DNA from: Clostridiales bacterium
GTDB taxonomy: Bacteria; Bacillota; Clostridia; Oscillospirales; Oscillospiraceae
Length of the DNA: 64,000 nt
Assembly: GCA_004558025.1 (NCBI GenBank)
Contig: SFEG01000005.1
Coordinates: 62,001-126,000 of the forward strand
Reading direction: 5' to 3'
Shown: positions 39,266 through 48,802 of the stretch, one piece after another
How positions within the stretch are numbered: the first letter of the stretch is position 1
Layout: every line of letters begins with the position of its first letter
Program-made: the position numbers and the translations under genes
The notes under the pieces: model-generated
What the model was told of the DNA's origin: nothing
The model's database searches: none
What the model saw: only the letters and a program-made list of their open reading frames with translations

Positions 39266-41515
39266 CTATCTAATCGCGATGAAATACACGGTTTTTGTAC
39301 CGGCTCCGACCTTTTTCAGCGTTGCCGTTGTGCCGCTCATTGTGATGGAAAAGGTGTAGTAGTCGGAGGTCGCTTTCAGGTGCAGATTTGAACCGCTGGT
39401 AAAACTGGTTTTAGGCACGGCCATCGTGTACCACGCTGAGTAGCTGTCGTCGTACAGAGCAATAATAAAAAGCCTCGTGTCGGAGGGAACGGTGCCTGAA
39501 AAAGTGCCGCCCTGGGACATACTGCCGTAGCCGATCAGCGTCGTCCAGAAAGTAGAATAGCCGCCGATGTTCAGAGAGCCGGTAATAGAGCCGCCTGAGA
39601 GCTTGAGATAGGTCGAGGTTATTGTGTTTCCGCTGCCGTCCTTCGTCGCCTTTGTAGCGGAGGTGGCGCTTGTGGCAGATGTGGCTGTGGTCGCAGTCGT
39701 AGCGGAGTCAGCCGTAGTCGCATGGCTTACCACCATGCTTTTGCCGATGGCGTTCCATGCTCCGTAAGACCAGCTCCCCGCCGTTGAGCCGACGGTCATG
39801 GAGCGTATGAACAGGTCGGTGCCGGTGTGAGGAATAAAGATTTGCAGACGGTACACCCAGGTCCCCGAGCTTCCTCTGCCGTCGTTGAATGCGTTCTTTA
39901 CATAGAGCGTTCCGGCGTTGTCGCACGGGCGGTTGGCGACCGCCTGTATTCCGGCGTCGCTTGAAATCATGTAAACGCCGACCTCTTTGTAGTTGTTGAA
40001 GTCGCTCTCGATTACGCCGTCGTACCCGTCAAGCGACATGACTCTGCCTGATACCATCCCCCGGAATTTGGCGTCGAAAGCGCAGTCGAAAAGGTTGTCC
40101 TGTTCGGATACTTTACCGATGGCAAGCCCGGTTCCGCCAGCCTTGAAATCCATGATTACGGAAGCTGTGGAGAGCGTAAGGACAATCGGCACATCGCTGA
40201 AAGCGTCCGCCACAAGGAATTTGATGTCGTAGGTGTAGTCAACGGAGAGGCTGCCGCCTCCAAAAACGAAAGCCGTGCCTGAGCTGAAAGAGACCCCGGC
40301 GCTGGTGTATGAGCTTGCCGTGGACTTCTTGTAATAGGTCGAGGTCGAGACGGTGTTCTTTCCTCCGCAAGAAGAGTAGGAGAAAGAGACCTGACCCTTT
40401 CCGTATGTGCCGTTTGTCGAAATCGTGCCGCTGCTCGTGCAGCGCTGAACCGAGTAGGCAGTTACGGACGGCGGCGAGTATGCCGTAACGGAGATGGTCA
40501 CGGTTTTCTCCGCCGACCATCTGCCTCTGCTGTCCTTTACTTTCCCGGTAAAGGTTATCGAGCCTGAGTTCGTCAGAAAACCGGTGGTCATAGAGCTTGA
40601 GGCGCTCGAAAAGCCTCCGCCCGAAATGCTGTAGGCGGAAATGGTAGAACCCCGGCTTCCGCTTGCGGAGTTGATTTTCACGGTTGCCTTGGACTTGCTC
40701 TGAACATAGATGCCCCAGCTTGAGGGGACATCTCCGTCGACCCTCGTCACGGTGATGGAGCTGAAAGTCGGAACAACGGACGCGGGGACCGTAAGCGTTG
40801 CCGTCGTGGAAGTCGTGCCTATCAGGGTCGTGCCGTTATAGGTCTGACAGGTGATGGTGACCGTTCCCGATACGCTGTTGGGGACCTGCTCCGCGAGGGT
40901 GAGCGACGGAGTCCAGCTCACCGAGGTCGAGGAGGTCTTTGTCACAATCGTGCCGGTTGCGCTGCCGAAAGCGTATGTCAAGGTGTGGGTGAACGAGCTG
41001 GAGGCTCTTGAGATGGTGATAGTCGAGGCGCTCCCCATTGTCGCCGCCCCCATGCTGCAAGTGGATTTTCTGGGGATGGTGTAGAGAGTCGCCGTTGTTG
41101 AGCCGTTGCAGTTGAACCCGTTCGCTCCGTCTCCGCCAATCGAATAGCCGGACACATTCACGGCGATGCTGACGGACTTTGAGCCGTCCTCGTTTCCGTA
41201 AATCGTTCCGGAGGTGTACGGCAGAGCGGCGTACCCGGATGCGTTCTGAATCGGAGCCTCTACATTCTGATAGTCGATACGGACGTTGTGAGAACCGAGA
41301 GTCGAGCTGAAAGTGGCAACGGTCGAACCGTTCACGCTCACAGAGCCGTTCAAGTAGTAGGTAAAACCGTACCAGTTCGTCGAGGTGAATGTGAGGTTTG
41401 TGATTTTCACGATGTGGGAGTTGGAGGCAACATCGTAGGTTTCCGACCAGTAAACGGTACAGCTCATTGACTTTGTTCCGCTGACTTTGAAAGAGCCTGA
41501 ATTTCCCTGTGCCAT
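39266..41515 (-). CDS. Large siphovirus minor structural protein (DUF859)
   Basis: The protein has 749 residues. The N-terminal 130 residues (MAQGNSGSFKVSG, then WSETYDVASNSHIVKITNLT) match the DUF859 family of Siphoviridae structural proteins; several Ig-like or fibronectin-like beta domains follow, with VSGTVTITCQTYNGTTLIG, then a threonine/alanine-rich linker (TTADSATTATTATSATSA and onward) and a C-terminal beta domain, FIAIR. It is the likely host-contacting part of the tail tip. The TAT/SAT-rich linker is of low complexity and may vary in length among relatives. Confidence 0.82.
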   Translation of the reverse strand: MAQGNSGSFKVSGTKSMSCTVYWSETYDVASNSHIVKITNLTFTSTNWYGFTYYLNGSVSVNGSTVATFSSTLGSHNVRIDYQNVEAPIQNASGYAALPYTSGTIYGNEDGSKSVSIAVNVSGYSIGGDGANGFNCNGSTTATLYTIPRKSTCSMGAATMGSASTITISRASSSFTHTLTYAFGSATGTIVTKTSSTSVSWTPSLTLAEQVPNSVSGTVTITCQTYNGTTLIGTTSTTATLTVPASVVPTFSSITVTRVDGDVPSSWGIYVQSKSKATVKINSASGSRGSTISAYSISGGGFSSASSSMTTGFLTNSGSITFTGKVKDSRGRWSAEKTVTISVTAYSPPSVTAYSVQRCTSSGTISTNGTYGKGQVSFSYSSCGGKNTVSTSTYYKKSTASSYTSAGVSFSSGTAFVFGGGSLSVDYTYDIKFLVADAFSDVPIVLTLSTASVIMDFKAGGTGLAIGKVSEQDNLFDCAFDAKFRGMVSGRVMSLDGYDGVIESDFNNYKEVGVYMISSDAGIQAVANRPCDNAGTLYVKNAFNDGRGSSGTWVYRLQIFIPHTGTDLFIRSMTVGSTAGSWSYGAWNAIGKSMVVSHATTADSATTATTATSATSATSATKATKDGSGNTITSTYLKLSGGSITGSLNIGGYSTFWTTLIGYGSMSQGGTFSGTVPSDTRLFIIALYDDSYSAWYTMAVPKTSFTSGSNLHLKATSDYYTFSITMSGTTATLKKVGAGTKTVYFIAIR

Positions 41516-41528
41516 GTGTTTTCGCCTC

Positions 41529-43136
41529 CTAACCTACAGGGTCGCGCCACTGGATGGAAAGATTGCCCGTGACGCGGGGGATGAAATCAAACCACCCTCG
41601 TTCCGCCGCACCGAGGGAGAGCTTGTTCTTCACCTGAGCGTCGGTAATAACGAGAGCCTGATTTGAGATGTACGCAATGGTTTGACCGTTTTCCTTGAAA
41701 GCGAGCTGTTCATTTGAAAGCTCCGCCGTAAAAGCGTTACCCACTCTGCCCAGCTCAATCAGCGCTCCCCGGAAACGGATGTACTCCTCCAGGAGCTGTT
41801 GATTTGAGGAAACGGTGTTCGAGATATCGTTTGTAAGAGTCGTGAACTCCATGCGGATTTCACTTGCGCTCTGCGTGATGCTGGACTGGAAATCTCTCTG
41901 TATGGTCTCAAGCTCCGTTTTCGCAAGGTAGCTCTCGCTGACCTCGGAACGGATTTCTTCCGCCGTTTTTGAGATTTCAGAGTAGCACTCCCGTATCTCG
42001 GTTCTTACGCCGGAGATGGATTCCCTTATAGCCGCCTGAGCGTTGAGAATGTCCTCCCACGGTTCTTTCTGCCCTTTGTTTATAGCCTTGTCGAGGGTCT
42101 GGCGTACTGTTCCGAGCGTGACCTTTGAGTTTTCGGGATGCTGGAAATCAAGCTCAAGCTTCCGCACCATCATGTACTCGTCCAGACCATGAGGTTCGGA
42201 AACGACCCTGATGGAGTCGCCCAGCTTTATGCGCTCGACAGACACATCCACGAGGTGCAAATCCACGGCGGTCATCGTCAGCGTGATTTTCGGCTGGCTG
42301 AGAACCGCGAGCTGTTCATAGCCCTTGCGGAGGAGGTTCGACGCTACGGTCACATCGTCGTACTCGACCGTTTTCACGATGCGCCCGTATGCGGAAACCG
42401 CCTCGGCGTTCTCAATGTAGTCAAGCCCCTCATTCACGGACTCGACCGTCAGCCTGACCTCTGTTTCCTCGTCCATAGCACCCAAAGGCACAAGTACCGT
42501 GGCAATCTCCTCGCCCCGGATTTCTTTTGTGAGGTCGAGGATGTTTTCCCCGAAACGGATGACCTGAGAGTTTACGCTGCCGTAGTCGGACACATAGTCG
42601 ATGACCCTTGCGCCGCTTACCCTCCGGCAGCGGACATAGCCGCCGAGCCTGTCGAGGAGCTTGTCCTCAACACACTCCCATGTGCTTTCGTAGCTGTGGA
42701 GGCGGTAAAGGCTGTCGTTGGGGTCGCTGACGGTCACGACGCCGACAAGGAACTCTTTCACGGGTTCAACATCGGCATTGTGATTGGCGATGAGCGCCCG
42801 GAAATAGTCCTCAACGGAAATGTCGTGAAACTCCGCCGACCTCTGGACGCTGTCGAGCAGAAAGGCAAGCTCTCCCTCACAGGAGACGCTCTTGATGTTC
42901 TGAAAATCGATGTCCGTGTTCAGGATGCGAAAAGCTCCGAGGAAATCATCGTCCTGGTAAAGCGTGATCTCGCTTTTCATTTTGTAAAGCTCATCGTACA
43001 GAGGGTTCGTCGGCGGAACGGCAAAAGAGAGGGAGCCTGTCTTGTTGACCTCAAGCTCGCACTTCGGCTCGGAAACGACATAGTCGGAGCTGCGCGGGTC
43101 ATACAGGAGTTTGCCGTCGCAGAAAAGGCGTATCAT
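41529..43136 (-). CDS. Tail-associated protein (gp27-like N-terminus, prophage endopeptidase tail type)
   Basis: The protein has 535 residues from ATG 43136, with AGAGGGGTGG upstream and overlapping the Dit stop by one base. The N-terminal 350 residues (MIRLFCDGKLLYDPRSSDYV, SFAVPPTNPLYDELYKM, IRVVSEPHGLDEYMMVRKLE) match the Tal/gp27-like tail protein that forms the tip of siphophage tails. A coiled-coil rod follows (residues about 370-470, TEIRECYSEISKTAEEIRSE), then a C-terminal beta domain. The fold usually ends in a lytic or receptor-binding module; no protease motif is visible here. Confidence 0.85.
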   Translation of the reverse strand: MIRLFCDGKLLYDPRSSDYVVSEPKCELEVNKTGSLSFAVPPTNPLYDELYKMKSEITLYQDDDFLGAFRILNTDIDFQNIKSVSCEGELAFLLDSVQRSAEFHDISVEDYFRALIANHNADVEPVKEFLVGVVTVSDPNDSLYRLHSYESTWECVEDKLLDRLGGYVRCRRVSGARVIDYVSDYGSVNSQVIRFGENILDLTKEIRGEEIATVLVPLGAMDEETEVRLTVESVNEGLDYIENAEAVSAYGRIVKTVEYDDVTVASNLLRKGYEQLAVLSQPKITLTMTAVDLHLVDVSVERIKLGDSIRVVSEPHGLDEYMMVRKLELDFQHPENSKVTLGTVRQTLDKAINKGQKEPWEDILNAQAAIRESISGVRTEIRECYSEISKTAEEIRSEVSESYLAKTELETIQRDFQSSITQSASEIRMEFTTLTNDISNTVSSNQQLLEEYIRFRGALIELGRVGNAFTAELSNEQLAFKENGQTIAYISNQALVITDAQVKNKLSLGAAERGWFDFIPRVTGNLSIQWRDPVG

Positions 43137-43807
43137 TACAGCCACCCCTCTCTGAAAGAGAAAGTGACCGAGCCGCCGCCCGTGACTTTGACGGTCACGC
43201 TTGTGTTGCCACTCGGGAGGATGAGAGAAGGTACTGTTTGAGTACCCTGTACGAGAGAGACCGTAATTCCTCCGAAAACAAGCTGACACGCTTTACTCGC
43301 GTTGACACTCGGGCATACCGGCTTGCGGCCGTTGTTGGTGAGGGTCGCTGTTTTTGACGATGCCGAGCTTGACACCGAAACAACGGCTGCCCGCTCGGTC
43401 GTGGAATACCTGAACGGTTCGGCATCAACGGAAAGCACAAAAGTGCCGCCGTTCCGCACCCTTTGAGGGTCGGACACGGCAGCTCTTCCGGTATAGTAGT
43501 GAGTGAGGTCATCGTCGAAAATGACGGTAACCCTTTTCCCGTGGTAGGTATTGAAAATATGCAGACATTTTTCGTACCAGCTCTCAAGGTCGACGGAAGA
43601 GGCAAGCTCCAGCTTGATGGTCCGGTTGCCGTAGGTCACGTCGCCGGTGAGCGCCTCGGAAATGTCCAGCCGACCGTTCCGACCGGGGATTTCCAGAACG
43701 GTCAGGTTCGGTTCGGGAATGGAGATGAGGTCCGCGTTTGTGATGACGGCTTTCCAGTCCCGGAGGGTGTGTTCTCCGTTTATGGACGCGCCGAGAAAAA
43801 TACTCAT
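43136..43807 (-). CDS. Distal tail protein (Dit-like)
   Basis: The protein has 223 residues with ALTGDVTYGNRTIKLELAS, LHIFNTYHGKRVTVIFDDD and HYYTGRAAVSDPQRVRNGGT, as in siphovirus Dit/TTP family proteins. It forms the hexameric ring at the tail tip between the tube and the tail-associated protein. It overlaps the tape measure gene by 4 bases. The C-terminal beta domain (PSLILPSGNTSVTVKVTGGG) may be the variable outer domain. Confidence 0.85.
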   Translation of the reverse strand: MSIFLGASINGEHTLRDWKAVITNADLISIPEPNLTVLEIPGRNGRLDISEALTGDVTYGNRTIKLELASSVDLESWYEKCLHIFNTYHGKRVTVIFDDDLTHYYTGRAAVSDPQRVRNGGTFVLSVDAEPFRYSTTERAAVVSVSSSASSKTATLTNNGRKPVCPSVNASKACQLVFGGITVSLVQGTQTVPSLILPSGNTSVTVKVTGGGSVTFSFREGWL

Positions 43808-46626
43808 CTGTTGCCCCTCCTTGTTCTGAGACTGTAGTTGGCAAGCCCTGAGTCGATAGCCGGGAGGAGATGCCCCACAAGAGTGCCGTCATCGAGATAC
43901 AGACCTTTGCTGCTGTTGGCGGCGATGACCGCGAGGTACTGCTCCATGCTGTCTGTGTTGAGTCGCTTTGAGAGCATACCCTCAAGCCTGTCGTAAAACT
44001 GCGAAAGAGGGAGAATCGCCTCGGCTCCGGCTTCGCCTCCGGCCATCAGGCTTGAGCCGTTCAGACCGAAAATCGTCGGAGCTGTCATAATGCCGCCGGC
44101 TTTGTACCATTCGATGTTCAGGTGAGGTACGCTCGGAGGCGACAGGGACAGGGTGCCGGAAATGGAAAAGTGCGGCAGCTTGATATGCGGAAGCTCAAGC
44201 TTCAGCCCGGAGAAAAAGCCCTTGATGGACTCAATGACCGACCGCACCTTTTCTTTTGCCGCCTCGATGGGCGTGGTGATGGCGGACTTGATGCCGTTCC
44301 AAACGGAGGTCGCCGTGTTTTTGATGCTTTCAAAAATCGAACTCACCGTGCTTTTCACAGCGTTGAAAACGGAGGAAACTGTGTTTTTGACGCCGTTTAT
44401 CACGCTGGAAATCGTCGAGGCGATGGAGTTTATGGTGTTGCTGATAAAGCTCTTTATTCCATTCCAGATGTTGGAAAAGAAGTTTTTCACGGAAATCCAC
44501 ACATTTTCCCAGGTCGTGCCTATCCAGCCGAGGGCGACATCAAGGATGCCTTTCAGGGTTTCAAGGATAATGCTGAACCATGAGACAAGCCCCTGCCAGA
44601 CGGAGGAGAAAATATTCTTGACCGCCTCCCACGCTGCCGACCAGTCGCCGTGGAACACAGCGATGAAAAAGTCGACGGTGTTCAACAGCACATCCAGCGT
44701 TGTGGACAGGACGCTCGAAATAAAAGAAAACGCTCCCTCAAAAACAGGAGCGAGCAGAGAACAGAAACCGTCCCACACGGCTTTCAGCACATCGACAATG
44801 CTCTCGAACTCAAAGCCGAGGGAGTTGAGCCTCTCAACGATTCCATCACAGAAACCGCTCACGGTTTCCTTGATGGTATTCCAGGTGGAGGTGATGCTCT
44901 CCCTGAACTCCTCATTCGAGTCCCACAGATGCTTGAAAGCTGCGGCAAGTACGGCAATTACACCGACAACGGCAAGGACGGGACCCGCCACAGCACCGAT
45001 AGCTCCGCCGAAACTGGTTATTGAGCCGGTGCTTCCGGCAATCTTCACGCCCAGCTTGGCGATGCCTTTTGAAAGAGAGGTGAACCCCTGCATTGCCTTG
45101 CCGATGCCCGATATCGACTTTCCGAGGATCACAAGGAACGGACCGAGCGCCGCGACAACAATCCCCACGGTCAGGATGACCTTTCTCTGGCTCTCGTCCA
45201 TGTTATTGAGTTTGTCGACAAAAGCCTGAATCTTGCTGACGATACTCCTGATAGCCGGCATGAGCATTTCTCCGAAAGAGATGGCAAGCTCTTCAAGCTG
45301 GCTCTTGAGGATGGTTAACTGCCCACCGAGGTTGTCCTGCATGACCGCCGCCATCTCCTCAGCCTTGCCGTCACAGTTGGCGATGGCATCGTTCAGCTTG
45401 TTTATATCCGAGGGTGCGGCCTGCATAACGGCGAGGAAGCCCGACATGGCGTTTTTGCCCACAAGTGCCTCCGCCGCTGCCGCTGCCTCGGACTCCGTCA
45501 TCTGGGAGAAATACACACGGAGGTCACCGAGGATGTCTCCCAGCTCACGCATACTGCCGTCCGCGTTGGCGGTGGCTACCGTCACATCTCCGAAAGCAGC
45601 GCCGGACAGCTCAAGCTCTCCCTGAAGCTTGGTCATCATGGTTCGGAGCGCTGTACCCGCCTGAGTAGACTTGATACCGCTGTTTGCCATGAGACCGATA
45701 GCCTCTGCGACGTCCTCCGCCGTGTATCCCAGAGCGCCGGCGACGGGAGCGCAGTACTTGAAAGTCTCGCCCATCATCGACACATTGGTGTTGGCGTTTG
45801 AACTTGCGGCGGCAAGGATATCAGCGAAATGCCCGGAATCCGCCGCCGAAAGCCCGAAAGCGGTCAGGGCGTCCGTTACGATGTCGGATGTGGTCGCGAG
45901 GTCTTCGCCGGAGGCGGCGGCAAGCGACATGATGCCTTCGATACCGGAGAGCATATCCCCGGTTTTCCAGCCCGCCATCGCCATGTAGTTCATAGCCTCG
46001 GCAGCCTCCGACGCCGAGAACTTTGTCTTTTCGCCCATCTCTCTGGCTTTTTCCCGGAGAGCGTCAAGGTCATCCCCGGTAGCGCCGGAAACAGCCGCCA
46101 CCTGACTCATCGCCGCGTCAAAGTCAGCGGCTGTCTTTACGGCGGCTGTTCCGAGCGCTGTCACGCCGAGGGAAACCGGCATAACAGCTTTGCCGGCATC
46201 GGAGATTTTGCCGCCGACCGTTTCAAACTTCTTTCCCGCCTCTTCAATCTTGGAGAGGGCGGCGCTTGTCGTTGCCGCCTCCTCCTGAAGGCGTCTCAGC
46301 TCCTGTTCGGTTTCAATGATCTCACGCTGGAGAGCGTCATATTTATCCTGACCGAGTTCACCGTTCTCAAGCTGTTCCTTTGCCTGACGCTGTGCCTCTT
46401 TCAGGGTCTCAAGCTTATCAGAGGTGGCGGCTACGGCATCCTTGAGCATTTTCTGCTTCTGGGTGACAAGCTCCGTGTTGGACGGGTCGAGCTTGAGTAA
46501 CCTTTCCACGTCTTTGAGTCCGCTCTGGGTATTTTTGATGGCGCTGTTTACGCTTTTGAGCGCTTTTTCAAGACCTGTGGTGTCGCCGCCAATCTCAACG
46601 GTTATGCCTTTGATTCTGCTTGCCAT
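43804..46626 (-). CDS. Tape measure protein
   Basis: The protein has 940 residues. It matches the TP901-type tape measure family: N-terminal coiled coil (KEAQRQAKEQLENGELGQDK), the PhageMin_Tail region with AADFDAAMSQVAAVSGATGD, AMNYMAMAGWKTGDMLSGI and GIKSTQAGTALRTMMTKLQG, hydrophobic membrane-insertable segments at about 490-560, and then a repeated 11-residue helical pattern (VINGVKNTVSS, VFNAVKSTVSS, IFESIKNTATS). By the known ratio of about 0.15 nm per residue, a tail of roughly 140 nm is expected. AGGTGACATG precedes it. Confidence 0.93.
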   Translation of the reverse strand: MASRIKGITVEIGGDTTGLEKALKSVNSAIKNTQSGLKDVERLLKLDPSNTELVTQKQKMLKDAVAATSDKLETLKEAQRQAKEQLENGELGQDKYDALQREIIETEQELRRLQEEAATTSAALSKIEEAGKKFETVGGKISDAGKAVMPVSLGVTALGTAAVKTAADFDAAMSQVAAVSGATGDDLDALREKAREMGEKTKFSASEAAEAMNYMAMAGWKTGDMLSGIEGIMSLAAASGEDLATTSDIVTDALTAFGLSAADSGHFADILAAASSNANTNVSMMGETFKYCAPVAGALGYTAEDVAEAIGLMANSGIKSTQAGTALRTMMTKLQGELELSGAAFGDVTVATANADGSMRELGDILGDLRVYFSQMTESEAAAAAEALVGKNAMSGFLAVMQAAPSDINKLNDAIANCDGKAEEMAAVMQDNLGGQLTILKSQLEELAISFGEMLMPAIRSIVSKIQAFVDKLNNMDESQRKVILTVGIVVAALGPFLVILGKSISGIGKAMQGFTSLSKGIAKLGVKIAGSTGSITSFGGAIGAVAGPVLAVVGVIAVLAAAFKHLWDSNEEFRESITSTWNTIKETVSGFCDGIVERLNSLGFEFESIVDVLKAVWDGFCSLLAPVFEGAFSFISSVLSTTLDVLLNTVDFFIAVFHGDWSAAWEAVKNIFSSVWQGLVSWFSIILETLKGILDVALGWIGTTWENVWISVKNFFSNIWNGIKSFISNTINSIASTISSVINGVKNTVSSVFNAVKSTVSSIFESIKNTATSVWNGIKSAITTPIEAAKEKVRSVIESIKGFFSGLKLELPHIKLPHFSISGTLSLSPPSVPHLNIEWYKAGGIMTAPTIFGLNGSSLMAGGEAGAEAILPLSQFYDRLEGMLSKRLNTDSMEQYLAVIAANSSKGLYLDDGTLVGHLLPAIDSGLANYSLRTRRGNR

Positions 46627-46640
46627 TCATGTCACCTCCG

Positions 46641-47176
46641 TCAGAATCGGTCAAAATCCTCCTGAGTGGCGACCTGTTCGTACTCCGCACCGTCGTTTGC
46701 CTTTTCAGACCACATATCTAAGCAAAGCCCGATGGAGAGCAGTTCAAGGTCGCAGATGGAAACCCCCAGCTCCACGCACCTCAGGAGGAATAAGGGGGTC
46801 GTCATTTCACGGGTGCTGGGGTTGTGTTTTTTTTTGCGCTGACATCGGTCGCCATGTTCGTACCCCACAGCTCCAAAATCTGAGGGAGGACTTCGTAAAT
46901 CGAGAACATATCGAACTCGTCAAGCCACGCCTCAATGGTAGCCGGAACAGAGGGGTCGGCGTGATACGCCATGATGTAGGCGACGTTTTCAAAAATCTCA
47001 AGGTCTTCAACGGCGAAAGCCTCACCCTCTGCCGCGTTTTCCTTGAAAGACCGCTCAAGCTTTGAGAAGTCTTTGAAGATGTCTCTTTTGAATTTTGCCC
47101 GGTAAATACGGGGAATGGCGGCGGAAGCTTTGAAAGCTACAGGTCTGCCGCAGACCTCAATAGTGCGTTCAATCAT
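46641..47176 (-). CDS. Tail assembly chaperone, -1 frameshift product (gpGT-like)
   Basis: Joins the chaperone frame (from 47176) with a second frame that runs to 46641. Just before the chaperone stop the mRNA reads A AAA AAC inside nine As (plus-strand 46827-46835), the classic -1 slippery heptamer, in the correct phase. The downstream frame reads MTTPLFLLRCVELGVSICDL after the shift region and ends EDFDRF, the typical C-terminal T part. It has no ribosome site of its own. A second frame before the tape measure that is reached by frameshift is a conserved feature of siphophage tail chaperones. Confidence 0.78.
46802..47176 (-). CDS. Tail assembly chaperone, short product (gpG-like)
   Basis: The protein has 124 residues, MIERTIEVCGRPVAFKASAA, with LDIFKDFSKLERSF-type helices and ILELWGTNMATDVSA near the end, as in siphophage gpG-type chaperones (DUF6673/phage_TAC). 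It binds the tape measure protein during tail assembly. Its last residues (KKNTTPAPVK) contain the slippery run; slippage here makes the longer product. It starts 4 bases inside the end of the tail tube gene. Confidence 0.82.
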   Translation of the reverse strand: MIERTIEVCGRPVAFKASAAIPRIYRAKFKRDIFKDFSKLERSFKENAAEGEAFAVEDLEIFENVAYIMAYHADPSVPATIEAWLDEFDMFSIYEVLPQILELWGTNMATDVSAKKNTTPAPVK

Positions 47177-47769
47177 CCGGCGTTACCTCCGGGCGTGGTA
47201 TCAAAGTCGGGAGTGTAGACGCTGGTGTACCAGCCGCTGTACGCGGAAGTGGTCGTAGCTTCGCCGGTTCTGGCTTTCACAAGACCGTCGCTTCTGGGGT
47301 CGGCGGTAATGGTGAGCTTTTCCGTACCCGGCTCGATGTTCTCCTGCTTGGTCTGAGACTCAAGAGAGGGGCGGGACGCGGAGCAGTTGTACAGAGCATG
47401 GCGGATGCCTTTGGCGTCGCCGGTGAACTCAAACAGGAGCGCAAACTTTACGCTTTCGCCGAGGTCGCTCTGCTCCACGAGAACACCGTTTTCATCCTCT
47501 GTCTCTTTGAGGATGTCCTTCCTAAACCAGTCGGGAATGAGTGCGATTTCCAAATCGCCGGAATAGCCGTTGTTGGCGTTGGTTCTGAAATACACGATGT
47601 CGTCAGCGTAGAAGGGAGAGGTTTCACCCTGAGCTTCAAGGCTGATGCTGACAGCACCGGGGATGGGCTTGGGAGTCCCGTAGCTGAAGGTGGTAACACC
47701 GTCCACAACGGACTCGGTAAGAATTGCGGCGTGAACATTTTTCAGGCCGTACTTGACTTTATTAGCCAT
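47173..47769 (-). CDS. Major tail (tube) protein
   Basis: The protein has 198 residues, beta-rich, with GAVSISLEAQGETSPFYADD, NNGYSGDLEIALIPDWFRKD and a C-terminal Ig-like stretch (KLTITADPRSDGLVKART). It matches the phi13-type siphovirus major tail protein family. Tube subunits stack around the tape measure. It overlaps the upstream gene by 8 bases. Confidence 0.88.
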   Translation of the reverse strand: MANKVKYGLKNVHAAILTESVVDGVTTFSYGTPKPIPGAVSISLEAQGETSPFYADDIVYFRTNANNGYSGDLEIALIPDWFRKDILKETEDENGVLVEQSDLGESVKFALLFEFTGDAKGIRHALYNCSASRPSLESQTKQENIEPGTEKLTITADPRSDGLVKARTGEATTTSAYSGWYTSVYTPDFDTTPGGNAG

Positions 47770-48091
47770 TTGTCTTTACCTCCAAATCAAAAATGAACAG
47801 GACTTCATAGAGCTTTTCGCTCGGAATCCAGGTTTCGGATTTTTCATAAAAAACGCTGTGCCTGTCAAGCACAGCCTCTACAGCCTGTTCCGCCGACAAA
47901 TCCTTAACGGCGGAGTACAGCTCTATGTGGACTTCGTTTACTTTGAAATATGCCCGGTCATCGGCGGCAAAGTTGTTGCTTGCCGGGATGAGGTAGAGCA
48001 GATACGGGAGCTGTGGCGCTTCGCCCTCTGCGAAATGGTCGTAGGCGGAGGGCAAGTCAATCTCCCGGACAATAGAGAGCAGTTCATCCAT
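47762..48091 (-). CDS. Tail-terminator-like protein
   Basis: The protein has 109 residues (LLSIVREIDLPSAYDHFAEG, then FKVNEVHIELYSAVKDLSAE). The order head-closure, gp10-type protein, this protein and tail tube, together with the size and alternation of strand and helix, match tail-terminator proteins (DUF3168-like). It overlaps both neighbours by 8 bases. Confidence 0.75.
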   Translation of the reverse strand: MDELLSIVREIDLPSAYDHFAEGEAPQLPYLLYLIPASNNFAADDRAYFKVNEVHIELYSAVKDLSAEQAVEAVLDRHSVFYEKSETWIPSEKLYEVLFIFDLEVKTNG

Positions 48092-48473
48092 TTCTTATGC
48101 ACCTCTCAATATCACGCTCAAGCTGCTCCGCCCCCAGCTCCTCAGCCGGAGCAATATGAGGCTGTGCCGCTGTGCGTCCGCCGTTGACTTTCGCGTGACC
48201 ATGCTCCAGAAGATGGGCAAGCTGATAGCGGTTCGGAGAATAAACCGTAACCTCAAGGGTCGTGCTTGACTCCGCCGTTCTCTTTGTTTTCCAGCTCTTG
48301 GCGTATTTGCCTGTGGCGGTAGGAGCTGTCGCCTGTATTTCCTTGCGGATGGTTTTGCCCGCATCGTTGACCGCCTTTTTCATTCCGTCGGCGGTAAGGT
48401 CGGCGTAGTCCTGAAGCTCTTTCATGACCTCCGCCGCGAGGTTTCCGATTTCGACTTTTCTTGCCACGGTCAT
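48084..48473 (-). CDS. HK97 gp10-like minor tail/neck protein
   Basis: About 129 residues. The internal ATG at 48473 is used, with GAGAGG immediately before it; a GTG 6 bases further on would also have good spacing, so the start is uncertain by two codons. The sequence VMKELQDYADLTADGMKKAV, TAPTATGKYAKSWKTKR and YQLAHLLEHGHAKVNGGR is typical of the HK97 gp10 family (HLLEHGH is its hallmark), which joins the head and tail. Confidence 0.85.
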   Translation of the reverse strand: MTVARKVEIGNLAAEVMKELQDYADLTADGMKKAVNDAGKTIRKEIQATAPTATGKYAKSWKTKRTAESSTTLEVTVYSPNRYQLAHLLEHGHAKVNGGRTAAQPHIAPAEELGAEQLERDIERCIRNG

Positions 48474-48802
48474 CGCCTCTCTTTCCGGCACTTGAGCTTT
48501 ACGGCTTTCCGCTTCCAGTTGAGGTGGTCAACGGTGAGGATTTCATAAAGCTCATCGTCCATAACAACACGGTAGCGGGTAGGGACAATGAATTTCGTGG
48601 CGGCGCAGTAACGGACGGTGAAATCCGCCTTGCGGTTGTCGACTATGGTTCCGGCTTCCGCCTCCTCAGCTCCGCCCTCGGCGCTGACCGTAGCGGCACA
48701 GGCGTAGTAGTCCGTCCAGTCGTTACGGTGGTTGCCGATTTCGTCTGTCAGGACTTCGTTTTGCTGAATCATGATGCGCTTGTTGAGCAGACCGATATTC
48801 AT
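48470..48802 (-). CDS. Head closure protein
   Basis: The protein has 110 residues, beta-rich, MNIGLLNKRIMIQQNEVLTD at the start and RVVMDDELYEILTVDHLNWK near the end, as in phage head-tail adaptor/closure proteins of the SPP1 gp16 type. It sits between the connector and gp10-like genes. The gene is complete; it touches the next gene. Confidence 0.85.
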   Translation of the reverse strand: MNIGLLNKRIMIQQNEVLTDEIGNHRNDWTDYYACAATVSAEGGAEEAEAGTIVDNRKADFTVRYCAATKFIVPTRYRVVMDDELYEILTVDHLNWKRKAVKLKCRKERR

